DNA from: JBDNDK01 sp046719185 | Lineage (GTDB): Bacteria > Armatimonadota > UBA5829 | Reading direction: 5' to 3' | Assembly (NCBI GenBank): GCA_046719185.1 | Contig: JBDNDK010000034.1 | Coordinates: 1 to 17,198 of the forward strand | DNA: 17,198 bases | Shown here: in pieces, positions 8,287 to 14,800 of the stretch | Layout of the letters: every line of letters begins with the position of its first letter | How positions within the stretch are numbered: the first letter of the stretch is position 1 | Made by a program: the position numbers and the translations under genes | Notes under the pieces: generated by a model | Seen by the model: the letters and a program-made list of their open reading frames with translations, nothing else | Database searches by the model: none | Told to the model about the DNA's origin: nothing

Positions 8287-9066
8287 ATGAAAAAGTTTTT
8301 ATTTATGACTACTTACATTATTTTTTTAATATCTATGTGTGCTTGTGCTGATATTGATATATCTGCTCAGGCTAAAAACATTGTGAAAAATTATGGAGAT
8401 GCTGTAGTAAGCATTAAAGCAGTAATCGAAATTACAACTTCATATGAGGGTGAAACCACAAAAAGAGAGTCAAAACAATCAGCAACTGGAATCATTATAA
8501 ACCCTAATGGTTTATTGGCAACATCTATTGGTTCTCTTAATCCATCAGAAGGATTTTCATCAAGGATGTTTGATTTTGAAACAAGTTTTACACAATCATC
8601 AGAATTCAAAGATATTAAAGTCAGACTAGCTGATGGAACTGAAATTGATTATGATGTAAAACTTAATGACAAAGATCTAGATTTGATGTTTTTGCTTCCA
8701 AAAGCATCATCAGATAAGACATTTCCATATATTGATTTGAATAACAACACAACTGCAGACATTATGGATACTGTAATTGTATTAAATAGAATGGGAATTG
8801 TTGCATCACATTCAATTGCTGTAAATACTATGAAAATACAAGCTATAATTGAAAAACCAAGGAAATTATATTCAGCAAGCTTAACTAGTATATGGGAAAA
8901 TATTGGAGGTCCTGTATTTTCTAATGATGGTAAAGTTATTGGTCTTGTTTTAACAAAATCCGCACCAAGCGAGTCTGATTCTACATCTTTTTTTGATTCT
9001 GATATGCCAGTGATAATGCCTGCTGAAAATATAATTAAATCATCAGAACATATTGATAAAAAATAA
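8287..9066 (+). CDS. Catalytically dead trypsin-like (HtrA-type) pseudoprotease, secreted
   Basis: This 259-aa protein has a signal peptide (about 1-21, ending CACA-D) and only a trypsin-like domain, without PDZ domains. By hand alignment to the intact protease upstream, the TNHHV His position is Gly82 (in GLLATSIGS), the Asp is kept (Asp132 in DKDLDLMFLL), and the nucleophile in NSGGP is Ile206 (NIGGP). The oxyanion glycines and the strand FSNDGKVIGLVL remain, so the fold is probably intact. Loss of two triad residues in an undisrupted frame argues for a selected non-enzymatic role, such as binding or regulating the neighbouring protease. The ribosome binding site AGGA overlaps the stop of the upstream gene, indicating translational coupling. 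Confidence 0.82.
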   Translation: MKKFLFMTTYIIFLISMCACADIDISAQAKNIVKNYGDAVVSIKAVIEITTSYEGETTKRESKQSATGIIINPNGLLATSIGSLNPSEGFSSRMFDFETSFTQSSEFKDIKVRLADGTEIDYDVKLNDKDLDLMFLLPKASSDKTFPYIDLNNNTTADIMDTVIVLNRMGIVASHSIAVNTMKIQAIIEKPRKLYSASLTSIWENIGGPVFSNDGKVIGLVLTKSAPSESDSTSFFDSDMPVIMPAENIIKSSEHIDKK

Positions 9067-9079
9067 ACAGGAGAAACAA

Positions 9080-9850
9080 ATGAAAATTATTAAATTTTGC
9101 TTCTTATATATAGCTTTTTTATTTACCTTTGCACAAATTGCATCTTGTGCTGATTATGATTTACCTGCACTTAGAAAGATAATAACTGACAATGAAAAAG
9201 CAGTTGTTAATATAACAGTTGTTGTTGAAGAAACTGTATCTTATCAGGGATCATCAGAGAAGGGAGAATCTGTTTCACAATCAGTAGGAACAATAATAGA
9301 TAAGTCGGGGCTAGTGATAACAGCATACTCAGACTTGATTAGTGACTCATCCACATATTCATTTATGGCAGATGATCCAGATTTTTCCAGCTCTCAGACT
9401 GTTAAAGATATTAAATTAAGATTGAATGATGGAAACGAAATTCAAGCAGATATGGTATTAAATGATACTGATTTGGACATAGCATTTATAGCACCAAAAA
9501 GTAAATCTGAAAAAGAATTTCCTTTTATTGATTTATCAAATTATACAGATTTGGAAATACTTGATCCAATTCTTGGAATTAGCAGAATGGGTAAAGTAGG
9601 AAATTATTCCTATTCTTCTGCTATAGATCACATTAATTCTGTGATATTAAAACCAAGAAAAATGTATATTGCAAGCAATATTGAACCTAGTGCACCTGTT
9701 TTTGCTCTTGATGGTAAGTTATTAGGAATATCAACTTGGAAAGAAATGAAAGCTGGAAGCGGTGATGATTATGACTATCTTTTAGTTATACTTCCAGCCA
9801 CCACAATTCAAGAAATCGCAAAACAAGCACTTGAACTTATGGCAAAATAA
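9080..9850 (+). CDS. Second catalytically dead HtrA-type pseudoprotease, possible lipoprotein
   Basis: A 256-aa paralogue of the preceding gene, alike throughout (the shared segments include DIKLRLNDG, LNDTDLDIAF and KPRKMY). The catalytic His position is Ser84 (TAYSD), Asp133 is retained, and the nucleophile position is Pro203 (IEPSAPVF), with the oxyanion GG also lost. The signal sequence ends in Ile-Ala-Ser-Cys23, which satisfies the lipobox rule, so lipidation is possible; cleavage by signal peptidase I after SCA is the alternative. The start at 9080 is chosen because GGAG lies 6 nt before it; the in-frame start at 9053 would overlap the upstream gene. It is the last gene of the cluster, followed by convergent exodeoxyribonuclease III. 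Confidence 0.8.
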   Translation: MKIIKFCFLYIAFLFTFAQIASCADYDLPALRKIITDNEKAVVNITVVVEETVSYQGSSEKGESVSQSVGTIIDKSGLVITAYSDLISDSSTYSFMADDPDFSSSQTVKDIKLRLNDGNEIQADMVLNDTDLDIAFIAPKSKSEKEFPFIDLSNYTDLEILDPILGISRMGKVGNYSYSSAIDHINSVILKPRKMYIASNIEPSAPVFALDGKLLGISTWKEMKAGSGDDYDYLLVILPATTIQEIAKQALELMAK

Positions 9851-9931
9851 AAAATTACTTAATTGGGCTTTTGATTAAAAATCAAATCATAAAATCAATT
9901 CTTGAAATATTATTGTAATTTTTAGTATTTA

Positions 9932-10723
9932 TTATAAATTAAACTCAGCCATCAGAACTGTGTGATCTGATGGCTTTTCCATTTGTCTGGGTTTTATGTC
10001 AACCCAACAATTAACACTTTTATCAGCAATAGGTCTTGTTGCCCAGATATGATCTATTCTCCATCCTATTCTTCTTTTTAGAGCATTTGGAACTCTATAA
10101 TCCCAAAATGTATATATATCAGATGTATTTGGATGGTGTTTTCTTAATATATCAATAAATCCCCAATCTTTTATTTCATATAATGCATCTCTCTCATCAG
10201 GATGATGGCAAACAGTCCCCCATAGTCTTTCATGATCATATACATCATAAGATTCTGGAGCTATATTAAAATCTCCTAACCATATAATATTGTCTTCTGG
10301 ATTAAAATTATCCATAAAATATGCTTTTAGGTTTTTTATCCAATTAAGTTTATAAATAAATTTTGGAGATGTGATATCAGTTCCTTGAGGTATATATGTG
10401 TTAATAAAAGTTATGTTTTTTATTTCAGCTTTTATAAACCTGGCTTCTGAATTAAATTCATCTATATCTCCAACGAATTTTGATATATTTGTTATATTAT
10501 TTTTTGTTATTATAGCCACTCCATTATAAGATTTCTGCCCATGAAATACACAATTATAGCCAATTTCATTAAAAGATGTTTCTGGGAACATATCATTTGT
10601 TACTTTTGTTTCTTGAAGACATAGTACATCGCAGTTATTTTCAGTTAACCATTGAAGCAATATTGGAAGTCTGCTTCTTACTGAATTTACATTAAAAGTT
10701 GCAACCTTGAAAGATGATGACAT
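9932..10723 (-). CDS. xth: Exodeoxyribonuclease III (AP endonuclease)
   Basis: The 263-aa length and motif order match ExoA/XthA-type AP endonucleases of the exonuclease-endonuclease-phosphatase fold: KVATFNVNSVRSRL at the start, metal ligand Glu38 in LQETK, Tyr110 in INTYIPQG, Asp151/Asn153 in WLGDFNIAP, Asp224 in WRIDHIW, and the catalytic Asp253-His254 in KPSDHTV. It cleaves the backbone 5' of abasic sites in base excision repair and has 3'-5' exonuclease activity. The start at 10723 is preceded by AGGA with 9-nt spacing and gives the normal N-terminus; an in-frame ATG at 10756 would add 11 atypical residues. It appears monocistronic and lies downstream of the tRNA pair on the same strand. 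Confidence 0.95.
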   Translation of the reverse strand: MSSSFKVATFNVNSVRSRLPILLQWLTENNCDVLCLQETKVTNDMFPETSFNEIGYNCVFHGQKSYNGVAIITKNNITNISKFVGDIDEFNSEARFIKAEIKNITFINTYIPQGTDITSPKFIYKLNWIKNLKAYFMDNFNPEDNIIWLGDFNIAPESYDVYDHERLWGTVCHHPDERDALYEIKDWGFIDILRKHHPNTSDIYTFWDYRVPNALKRRIGWRIDHIWATRPIADKSVNCWVDIKPRQMEKPSDHTVLMAEFNL

Positions 10724-10829
10724 TAAATAAATTCCTATTGATAGTAATGAATTCAAATAAAAAATTATATAAATATATTACTTAAGTTAGATAACATTGA
10801 GTTTTTAATATTGTCGAGGTTAATTATTT

Positions 10830-10903
10830 TGGAGGCGACGACCAGAATCGAACTGGTGATAGCGATTTTGCAGACCGCTGCCTTACCACTTGGCTACGTC
10901 GCC
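10830..10903 (-). tRNA. tRNA-Cys (GCA)
   Basis: The minus strand folds into a full cloverleaf: acceptor GGCGACG paired with CGTCGCC, anticodon loop with GCA, T-loop TTCGATT, discriminator U73 as expected for tRNA-Cys, and an encoded CCA end (10830-10832). Confidence 0.97.
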
Positions 10904-10943
10904 CTATTCTAATTATTTTTCAAACAGAATGAAGACTCTGTTT

Positions 10944-11018
10944 TGGAGCGGGAGACGGGACTCGAACCCGCAACATCCAGCTTGGGAAGCTGACGCTCTA
11001 CCATTGAACTACTCCCGC
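10944..11018 (-). tRNA. tRNA-Gly (CCC)
   Basis: The minus strand folds with acceptor GCGGGAG/CTCCCGC, anticodon stem TCAGC/GCTGG (one G-U), loop TTCCCAA giving anticodon CCC, T-loop TTCGAGT, discriminator U73 and an encoded CCA. It lies 40 nt upstream of tRNA-Cys and is probably in the same transcript. A 7-bp hairpin (AAACAGA with TCTGTTT) lies in the spacer at 10922-10943. Confidence 0.96.
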
Positions 11019-11104
11019 ATTTTTAGTTCAAATGAGCATTGTTTTATAATTGTTGTTGATATTTTAACTAGTATTTTATTATCAACATAATTTCAAGTTA
11101 TGTT

Positions 11105-11133
11105 ATTTTAGTTTATTTCAAGCTTTTTGTCAA
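11105..11133 (-). promoter_or_regulatory. sigma70-type promoter of the tRNA-Gly/tRNA-Cys pair
   Basis: Minus strand: perfect -35 TTGACA (11128-11133), 17-nt spacer, -10 TAAAAT (11105-11110, 5 of 6). Transcription would start near 11098, about 80 nt before tRNA-Gly. Confidence 0.7.
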
Positions 11134-11243
11134 TTGATTTTTCTTCAATTTAACAATAAGGCTTGATTATTTGAATAATAATATGTTTCTCTCTCAAGTA
11201 ATTGTATTTCTTGCACATAATTTTATATGATTGATATTTGAGT

Positions 11244-11272
11244 TTGACAGTTATTCTATACAGAATTATAAT
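11244..11272 (+). promoter_or_regulatory. Perfect consensus sigma70 promoter of the beta-helix gene
   Basis: TTGACA (11244-11249), exactly 17 nt, TATAAT (11267-11272). The predicted start near 11279 leaves a leader of about 48 nt before ATG 11327. It implies strong constitutive transcription and rules out the upstream in-frame ATG at 11231 as the translation start. Confidence 0.85.
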
Positions 11273-11326
11273 TCATTCATTAACTGCAATAATTTAGAAA
11301 ATTTTCTCCTGAAAGGATATCGATTT

Positions 11327-12055
11327 ATGCTAACACCTAGTGATTTTTTTGACTTAGAAGATTTTGAATTCAAAGCTGTTTTTGATGATTGTGAATTTGT
11401 CTGGGATGCCCTTATGAAAACAGGCAGATTTGCACTTGAGTATATAATGAACATAAAGGAAGAATCTACGATATTTGGCACTGTGCTAAAAGGAGCATAC
11501 ATTGATGATAGTGATGCTATTGTAATTGGAGAAGGCACTGTTGTTGAGCCGGGTGCTTTTATTCAAGGTCCAGCAATAATTGGAAAAAACTGTCAAATAC
11601 GACATGGTGCATATATTAGAGGAGATGTGATTATAGGCAATAATTGCATAATTGGTCATACATCAGAGCTAAAAAACTCAATCATGCTTGACAAAGCTCA
11701 ATGCCCTCATTTTGCCTATGTTGGTGATTCAATTCTTGGCAGAGAAGTAAACCTTGGAGCGGGAACTAAACTTTCAAATGTGCAAGTTGTAAGTGTAAAA
11801 GATAAAATTACGCATAAAAGGCCAACAATAAAAATAACAATTAACGGTATAGAATATGACACAAAACTTCAAAAATTTGGAGCTGTGATTGGTGATAGAA
11901 GTCAAACAGGATGTAATACAGTTACAAATCCAGGTTGTTTAATAGGCAAAGATACATTAATATATCCAAATGTTTCTTTAAGAAAAGGATATTATCCAGA
12001 CAAAAAAATTATAAAACTAACACAACAAATAACAATGGTAGATAGGAAATTATAA
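11327..12055 (+). CDS. Left-handed beta-helix protein, GlmU C-terminal-domain-like acyl/acetyltransferase
   Basis: The 242-aa protein has hexapeptide repeats of the LpxA/GlmU type at about residues 65-145 (VIGEGTVVEPGAFIQGP, IIGKNCQIRHGAYIRG, VIIGNNCIIGHTSE) and again at 194-230. The stretch AYVGDSILGREVNLGAGTKLSN is very close to the acetyl-CoA-binding part of GlmU. There is no N-terminal nucleotidyltransferase domain; instead about 50 residues start LTPSDFFDLEDFE. It may acetylate a sugar phosphate or be a half-GlmU partner; the exact reaction is not known. The start is fixed by the promoter at 11244-11272 and an AAAGGA site 10 nt upstream. The gene is monocistronic and ends in a bidirectional terminator. 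Confidence 0.75.
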   Translation: MLTPSDFFDLEDFEFKAVFDDCEFVWDALMKTGRFALEYIMNIKEESTIFGTVLKGAYIDDSDAIVIGEGTVVEPGAFIQGPAIIGKNCQIRHGAYIRGDVIIGNNCIIGHTSELKNSIMLDKAQCPHFAYVGDSILGREVNLGAGTKLSNVQVVSVKDKITHKRPTIKITINGIEYDTKLQKFGAVIGDRSQTGCNTVTNPGCLIGKDTLIYPNVSLRKGYYPDKKIIKLTQQITMVDRKL

Positions 12056-12082
12056 AAAAGAGGTCTTCAAGACCTCTTTTTT
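12054..12082. terminator. Bidirectional rho-independent terminator
   Basis: A perfect 14-bp inverted repeat (AAAAAAGAGGTCTT, centre C12068, AAGACCTCTTTTTT) has a GC-rich core GAGGTC/GACCTC flanked by A-runs and T-runs, so it works in both directions. It overlaps the stop codons of the beta-helix gene (plus) and pdxT (minus). Confidence 0.92.
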
Positions 12083-12749
12083 ATTGTTTAACTATATCTA
12101 ATTGGTTAGATTTATATTGAGCAGTTAAGTTACAAAACCACTTGTGAATTGATGTATTATCTGTAAGCTCTGGATGAAAAGCAGATGCAACCAAATTATC
12201 CTGTCTTACCATAATAATTCCGCCATTATCTAGCCTTGCAAGAACTTCAACTCTGTCTCCAACTTGTGTAACAATTGGTGCTCTAATAAATACAGCTCTT
12301 ATATAATCTGAACTAATTTCAGGTATTTTTATATCAGTCTCAAAACTATCTATTTGCCTACCAAAAGCATTTCTTTTTACAGATATATCTAAAAGAGAAA
12401 GTCTATGCTGTGAACTTCCTTCAATCTCTTTTGCCATTAAAATCATTCCAGTACAAGTTCCATATAAAGTCATTCCTTGGTTACATTTTTTTTTGATGGC
12501 AATGTCAAGACCGTATCTATCCATCAATTTACCAACGGTTGTGCTTTCTCCACCAGGAATAATCAATCCATCACATTCCTCTAAATCTCTTGGGAGTCTA
12601 ACAAAAAAAGGGTCTACATTATCTACCATTGATAGTATATCAAAATGTTTTTGATAATCACCTTGAAGACTTAAAACACCAATTTTGAGTTTGCCAGTGA
12701 GATTTAATTTTGATAAGCCTGCTTGAATTTTTGATGAACTTAAAGACAT
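12081..12749 (-). CDS. pdxT: Pyridoxal 5'-phosphate synthase glutaminase subunit PdxT
   Basis: The class I glutamine amidotransferase triad is complete: Cys99 in LYGTCTGMILMA, His192 and Glu194 in SAFHPELTDN. IGVLSLQGDYQKHFDIL (23-39) and LIIPGGESTTVGKL (62-75) are PdxT signatures. It hydrolyses glutamine and channels ammonia to PdxS for PLP synthesis. At 222 aa it is longer than the usual 190-200 because about 20 extra residues precede the first beta strand; a start nearer LKIGVLS cannot be excluded, though no better ATG exists. The ATG is 6 nt after the pdxS stop codon, so the two are coupled. Confidence 0.95.
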   Translation of the reverse strand: MSLSSSKIQAGLSKLNLTGKLKIGVLSLQGDYQKHFDILSMVDNVDPFFVRLPRDLEECDGLIIPGGESTTVGKLMDRYGLDIAIKKKCNQGMTLYGTCTGMILMAKEIEGSSQHRLSLLDISVKRNAFGRQIDSFETDIKIPEISSDYIRAVFIRAPIVTQVGDRVEVLARLDNGGIIMVRQDNLVASAFHPELTDNTSIHKWFCNLTAQYKSNQLDIVKQ

Positions 12750-12755
12750 TATATA

Positions 12756-13646
12756 CTACCAACCTCTAGTAGAAAGCATATCTTTTTCTTCTAATTGTCT
12801 AATGTCAATGCCTTCCATTGCATCACCAAGTCCTTTTGAAAGCTCAGCAACCATTTTTGAATCATTGTAATGAGTTGTAGCATCAACTATTGCCTTTGCT
12901 CTTTTTGCAGGGTCCGATGATTTGAATATTCCAGATCCAACAAAAACAGCTTCTGCACCTAACTGCATCATAAGGCTTGCATCAGCTGGTGTTGCTATTC
13001 CACCAGCAGAAAAGTTTGGAACAGGTAATTTCCCTGATTTATGAATTTGAAGAACTAAATCATAAGGTGCTCCAAGATTTTTAGCTTCTGCCATTAGTTC
13101 ATCTTTTCTCATATTTTGAATCTTTTTTATATGACTCATCACATTTCTCATGTGCCTTACAGCTTCAACAATATTACCCGATCCTGCTTCACCTTTGGTC
13201 CTAATCATTGCAGCACCTTCACCAATTCTTCTAAGAGCTTCACCTAAATCTCTACATCCACAAACAAAAGGAACTTTAAATTCATGCTTATTGATATGAT
13301 AAAGCTCATCAGCTGGTGTTAATACTTCACTTTCATCAACATAATCAACTCCCAATGCTTCAAGCACTTGAGCTTCAGCAAAATGACCTATTCTTGCTTT
13401 TGCCATAACGGGAATTGATACAGCCTCCATTATCTCAATGATCTTGTTGGGATCAGCCATTCTGGCAACACCGCCAAATTTTCTGATATCTGAAGGTACT
13501 CTCTCTAGAGCCATAACGGCAACTGCACCTGCATCTTCAGCAATCTTCGCTTGGTCCGCATTTGTAACATCCATTATAACTCCACCTTTTAGCATTTCAG
13601 CAAGACCTACTTTTGTAAGCCATGTAGATTTTTGATTTTCAAGCAT
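12756..13646 (-). CDS. pdxS: Pyridoxal 5'-phosphate synthase lyase subunit PdxS
   Basis: The 296-aa (beta/alpha)8 protein has all family landmarks: Asp26 in VIMDVTNADQA, the Schiff-base Lys83 in PVMAKARIGHFAEAQ, the second active Lys151 in IRTKGEAGSGN, VDESEVLTPAD, and the phosphate-binding GSGIFKS. It condenses ribose 5-phosphate, glyceraldehyde 3-phosphate and PdxT-derived ammonia into PLP (the DXP-independent route), as a dodecamer. The start ATG at 13646 has AAGGTGG upstream; a GTG at 13655 would overlap this site. It is the first gene of the pdxS-pdxT operon, behind an extended -10 promoter. Confidence 0.98.
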   Translation of the reverse strand: MLENQKSTWLTKVGLAEMLKGGVIMDVTNADQAKIAEDAGAVAVMALERVPSDIRKFGGVARMADPNKIIEIMEAVSIPVMAKARIGHFAEAQVLEALGVDYVDESEVLTPADELYHINKHEFKVPFVCGCRDLGEALRRIGEGAAMIRTKGEAGSGNIVEAVRHMRNVMSHIKKIQNMRKDELMAEAKNLGAPYDLVLQIHKSGKLPVPNFSAGGIATPADASLMMQLGAEAVFVGSGIFKSSDPAKRAKAIVDATTHYNDSKMVAELSKGLGDAMEGIDIRQLEEKDMLSTRGW

Positions 13647-13749
13647 TCTATCCACCTTTATTTAGTTCTAAATTTTATGAATTTTTATTTAGTTGTTTTA
13701 TTTATTGGAAATAAGAATCTCATAGAGGTCATTATTTCAGTGATTGTAT

Positions 13750-13758
13750 ATTATACCA
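13750..13758 (-). promoter_or_regulatory. Extended -10 promoter of pdxS-pdxT
   Basis: Minus strand TGGTATAAT: a perfect TATAAT with the upstream TGn extension and no good -35. Initiation near 13743 gives a leader of about 97 nt. The leader holds an imperfect hairpin (13708-13738, GAAATAA with TTATTTC outside and CCTC with GAG inside). Confidence 0.55.
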
Positions 13759-13794
13759 AATTCTTTATTTTTAGATAATATACTAAAGAAGGTT

Positions 13795-14367
13795 TTAAAT
13801 TTTGATTCTAATATCATCAAGTTTTCTTTTTGGAACATGATGCACACCATTTGTATCTCTATAATATTTTATACAGGCATCTTCTTTGATATCTTCTAAT
13901 ATAACTTCTTCATCTGGCATTCCAATTGCCACAACTATTAGAATTTCTAATTGATTTGGAATGCTTAAATTTTCTCTCAGTTTTTCCCTTTGTATAGATC
14001 CAAATATGCATCCACCTAGCCCCTTTTCAACAGCAGCTAGAAGCATTGTTTGAGCGGTGATACCATAATCACAGAAAAAGTTTTTTGAAATATTTGTATC
14101 TCCGCAAATCACGATATAAGCAGTTGGTCTTTCTCCCTCTGAAGGTCCATTCCAATCTGTATAATATCCTGCCCAAGATAATGTTTCAAAAATTTTATTG
14201 CATGTCTCAGGAGTGTTTGCAACATAATACTTCAAGCTTTGTAAATTGCCTGCTGAAGGACAAAATCTGGTGATATCAACCAAATCATCAAGTATATTAT
14301 CATTAATCTTATAATCTTCTTTGTATTTTCTGTAACTTCTACTTTTAACAACTAAATTTCTTAGCAT
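13795..14367 (-). CDS. Nitroreductase-family protein (FMN-dependent oxidoreductase)
   Basis: The 190-aa protein has the nitroreductase fold pattern: N-terminal KSRSYRKYKED, where the arginines bind FMN phosphate, then ITRFCPSAGNLQSLKYYV (Ser/Asn near the flavin), the middle helix DYGITAQTMLLAAVEKGLGGCIFGSI, and IVVAIGMPDE. It probably uses NAD(P)H to reduce an unknown nitro, quinone or other substrate. The length is normal for the short subgroup. AAGGA precedes the ATG by about 9 nt. Its own promoter is visible at 14400-14408, and pdxS lies downstream behind a separate promoter. Confidence 0.88.
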   Translation of the reverse strand: MLRNLVVKSRSYRKYKEDYKINDNILDDLVDITRFCPSAGNLQSLKYYVANTPETCNKIFETLSWAGYYTDWNGPSEGERPTAYIVICGDTNISKNFFCDYGITAQTMLLAAVEKGLGGCIFGSIQREKLRENLSIPNQLEILIVVAIGMPDEEVILEDIKEDACIKYYRDTNGVHHVPKRKLDDIRIKI

Positions 14368-14399
14368 TTACACCCATCCTTTTTAAGAAAACTTAAATA

Positions 14400-14408
14400 A
14401 TTATATCA
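14400..14408 (-). promoter_or_regulatory. Extended -10 promoter of the nitroreductase gene
   Basis: Minus strand TGATATAAT, a perfect TATAAT with the TGn extension. A TTGTGT half-matching -35 lies 16 nt upstream. Initiation would be about 25-30 nt before the start codon. Confidence 0.55.
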
Positions 14409-14554
14409 TAATGAAATATCTACACAAATAATATCTGCAAATTGAAATTATGCAAATATTATTACCAGTTTTTGAACCTGTGTAACAATTGTTTTTTTAT
14501 AAATCTGGTAATATTGCAGTTTATATTTTCTGACTGAAGGGGTACAATTTTTTT

Positions 14555-14578
14555 AAGCTCTTATAAGGAAAAGAGCTT
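14555..14578. repeat. Inverted repeat, possible activator site
   Basis: AAGCTCTT (14555-14562) and AAGAGCTT (14571-14578) are perfect inverted arms separated by 8 nt. It is preceded on the plus strand by a T-run but not followed by one, so it does not look like a terminator. It lies about 145-165 nt upstream of the sigma54 element, where bacterial enhancer-binding proteins usually bind. Confidence 0.4.
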
Positions 14579-14720
14579 GTAAATAGACTTGTTAATTTCT
14601 GATCAATATAAATATATCACTTAATAATTTATTATTTATATTTTTTTTAATCAATTTTGCTTGTTTTATTATATAATTTTTTTAATTAATATAATATACT
14701 AATAATTGTATCAGTATAAA

Positions 14721-14736
14721 TGGCACGATATTTGTT
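14721..14736 (+). promoter_or_regulatory. sigma54 (RpoN) -24/-12 promoter of the sugar transferase operon
   Basis: The bases TGGCACG, 4 nt, TTGTT match the consensus TGGCACG-N4-TTGCW at every informative position except T for C in the -12 box. Spacing is exact. Initiation near 14747 gives a leader of about 54 nt. Such promoters need an ATP-dependent activator; in known PEP-CTERM/exosortase genomes sigma54 and the PrsK/PrsR pair are associated with these genes. Confidence 0.78.
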
Positions 14737-14800
14737 TAAATATTATTAATGATTGCCAATTCTGCCTAAATAAAAAATTGGTTATATGTGAGGGATGAAA

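Larger units (their letters stand above)
11019..11326. other. Divergent intergenic region between tRNA-Gly and the beta-helix gene
   Basis: About 308 nt of AT-rich DNA with no supported gene. It holds two divergent sigma70 promoters, one at 11105-11133 (minus) for the tRNA pair and one at 11244-11272 (plus) for the beta-helix gene. A plus-strand frame open from 11231 runs through the second promoter, so its 5' part is not considered coding. No riboswitch-like structure is evident. Confidence 0.7.
14368..14800. other. Regulatory intergenic region, 433 nt, no gene
   Basis: Very AT-rich. It contains the minus-strand nitroreductase promoter, a 9-bp inverted repeat TATTACCAG (14460-14468) with CTGGTAATA (14505-14513) enclosing the palindrome AACAATTGTT, an 8-bp inverted repeat at 14555-14578, and the sigma54-type promoter at 14721-14736. 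I find no supported ORF or RNA gene. Its size and architecture fit an enhancer-dependent promoter region. Confidence 0.6.

Noticed and set aside
9870..9886. TTTGATT/AATCAAA hairpin between the last pseudoprotease gene and exodeoxyribonuclease III
   Set aside because: The stem is only 7 bp, nearly all A-T, and has no U-tract on either strand, so it is too weak to call a terminator.
11231..11326. In-frame 5' extension of the beta-helix gene starting at ATG 11231
   Set aside because: A perfect sigma70 promoter (11244-11272) lies inside it, the extra 32 residues do not resemble the family, and a better ribosome binding site precedes ATG 11327.
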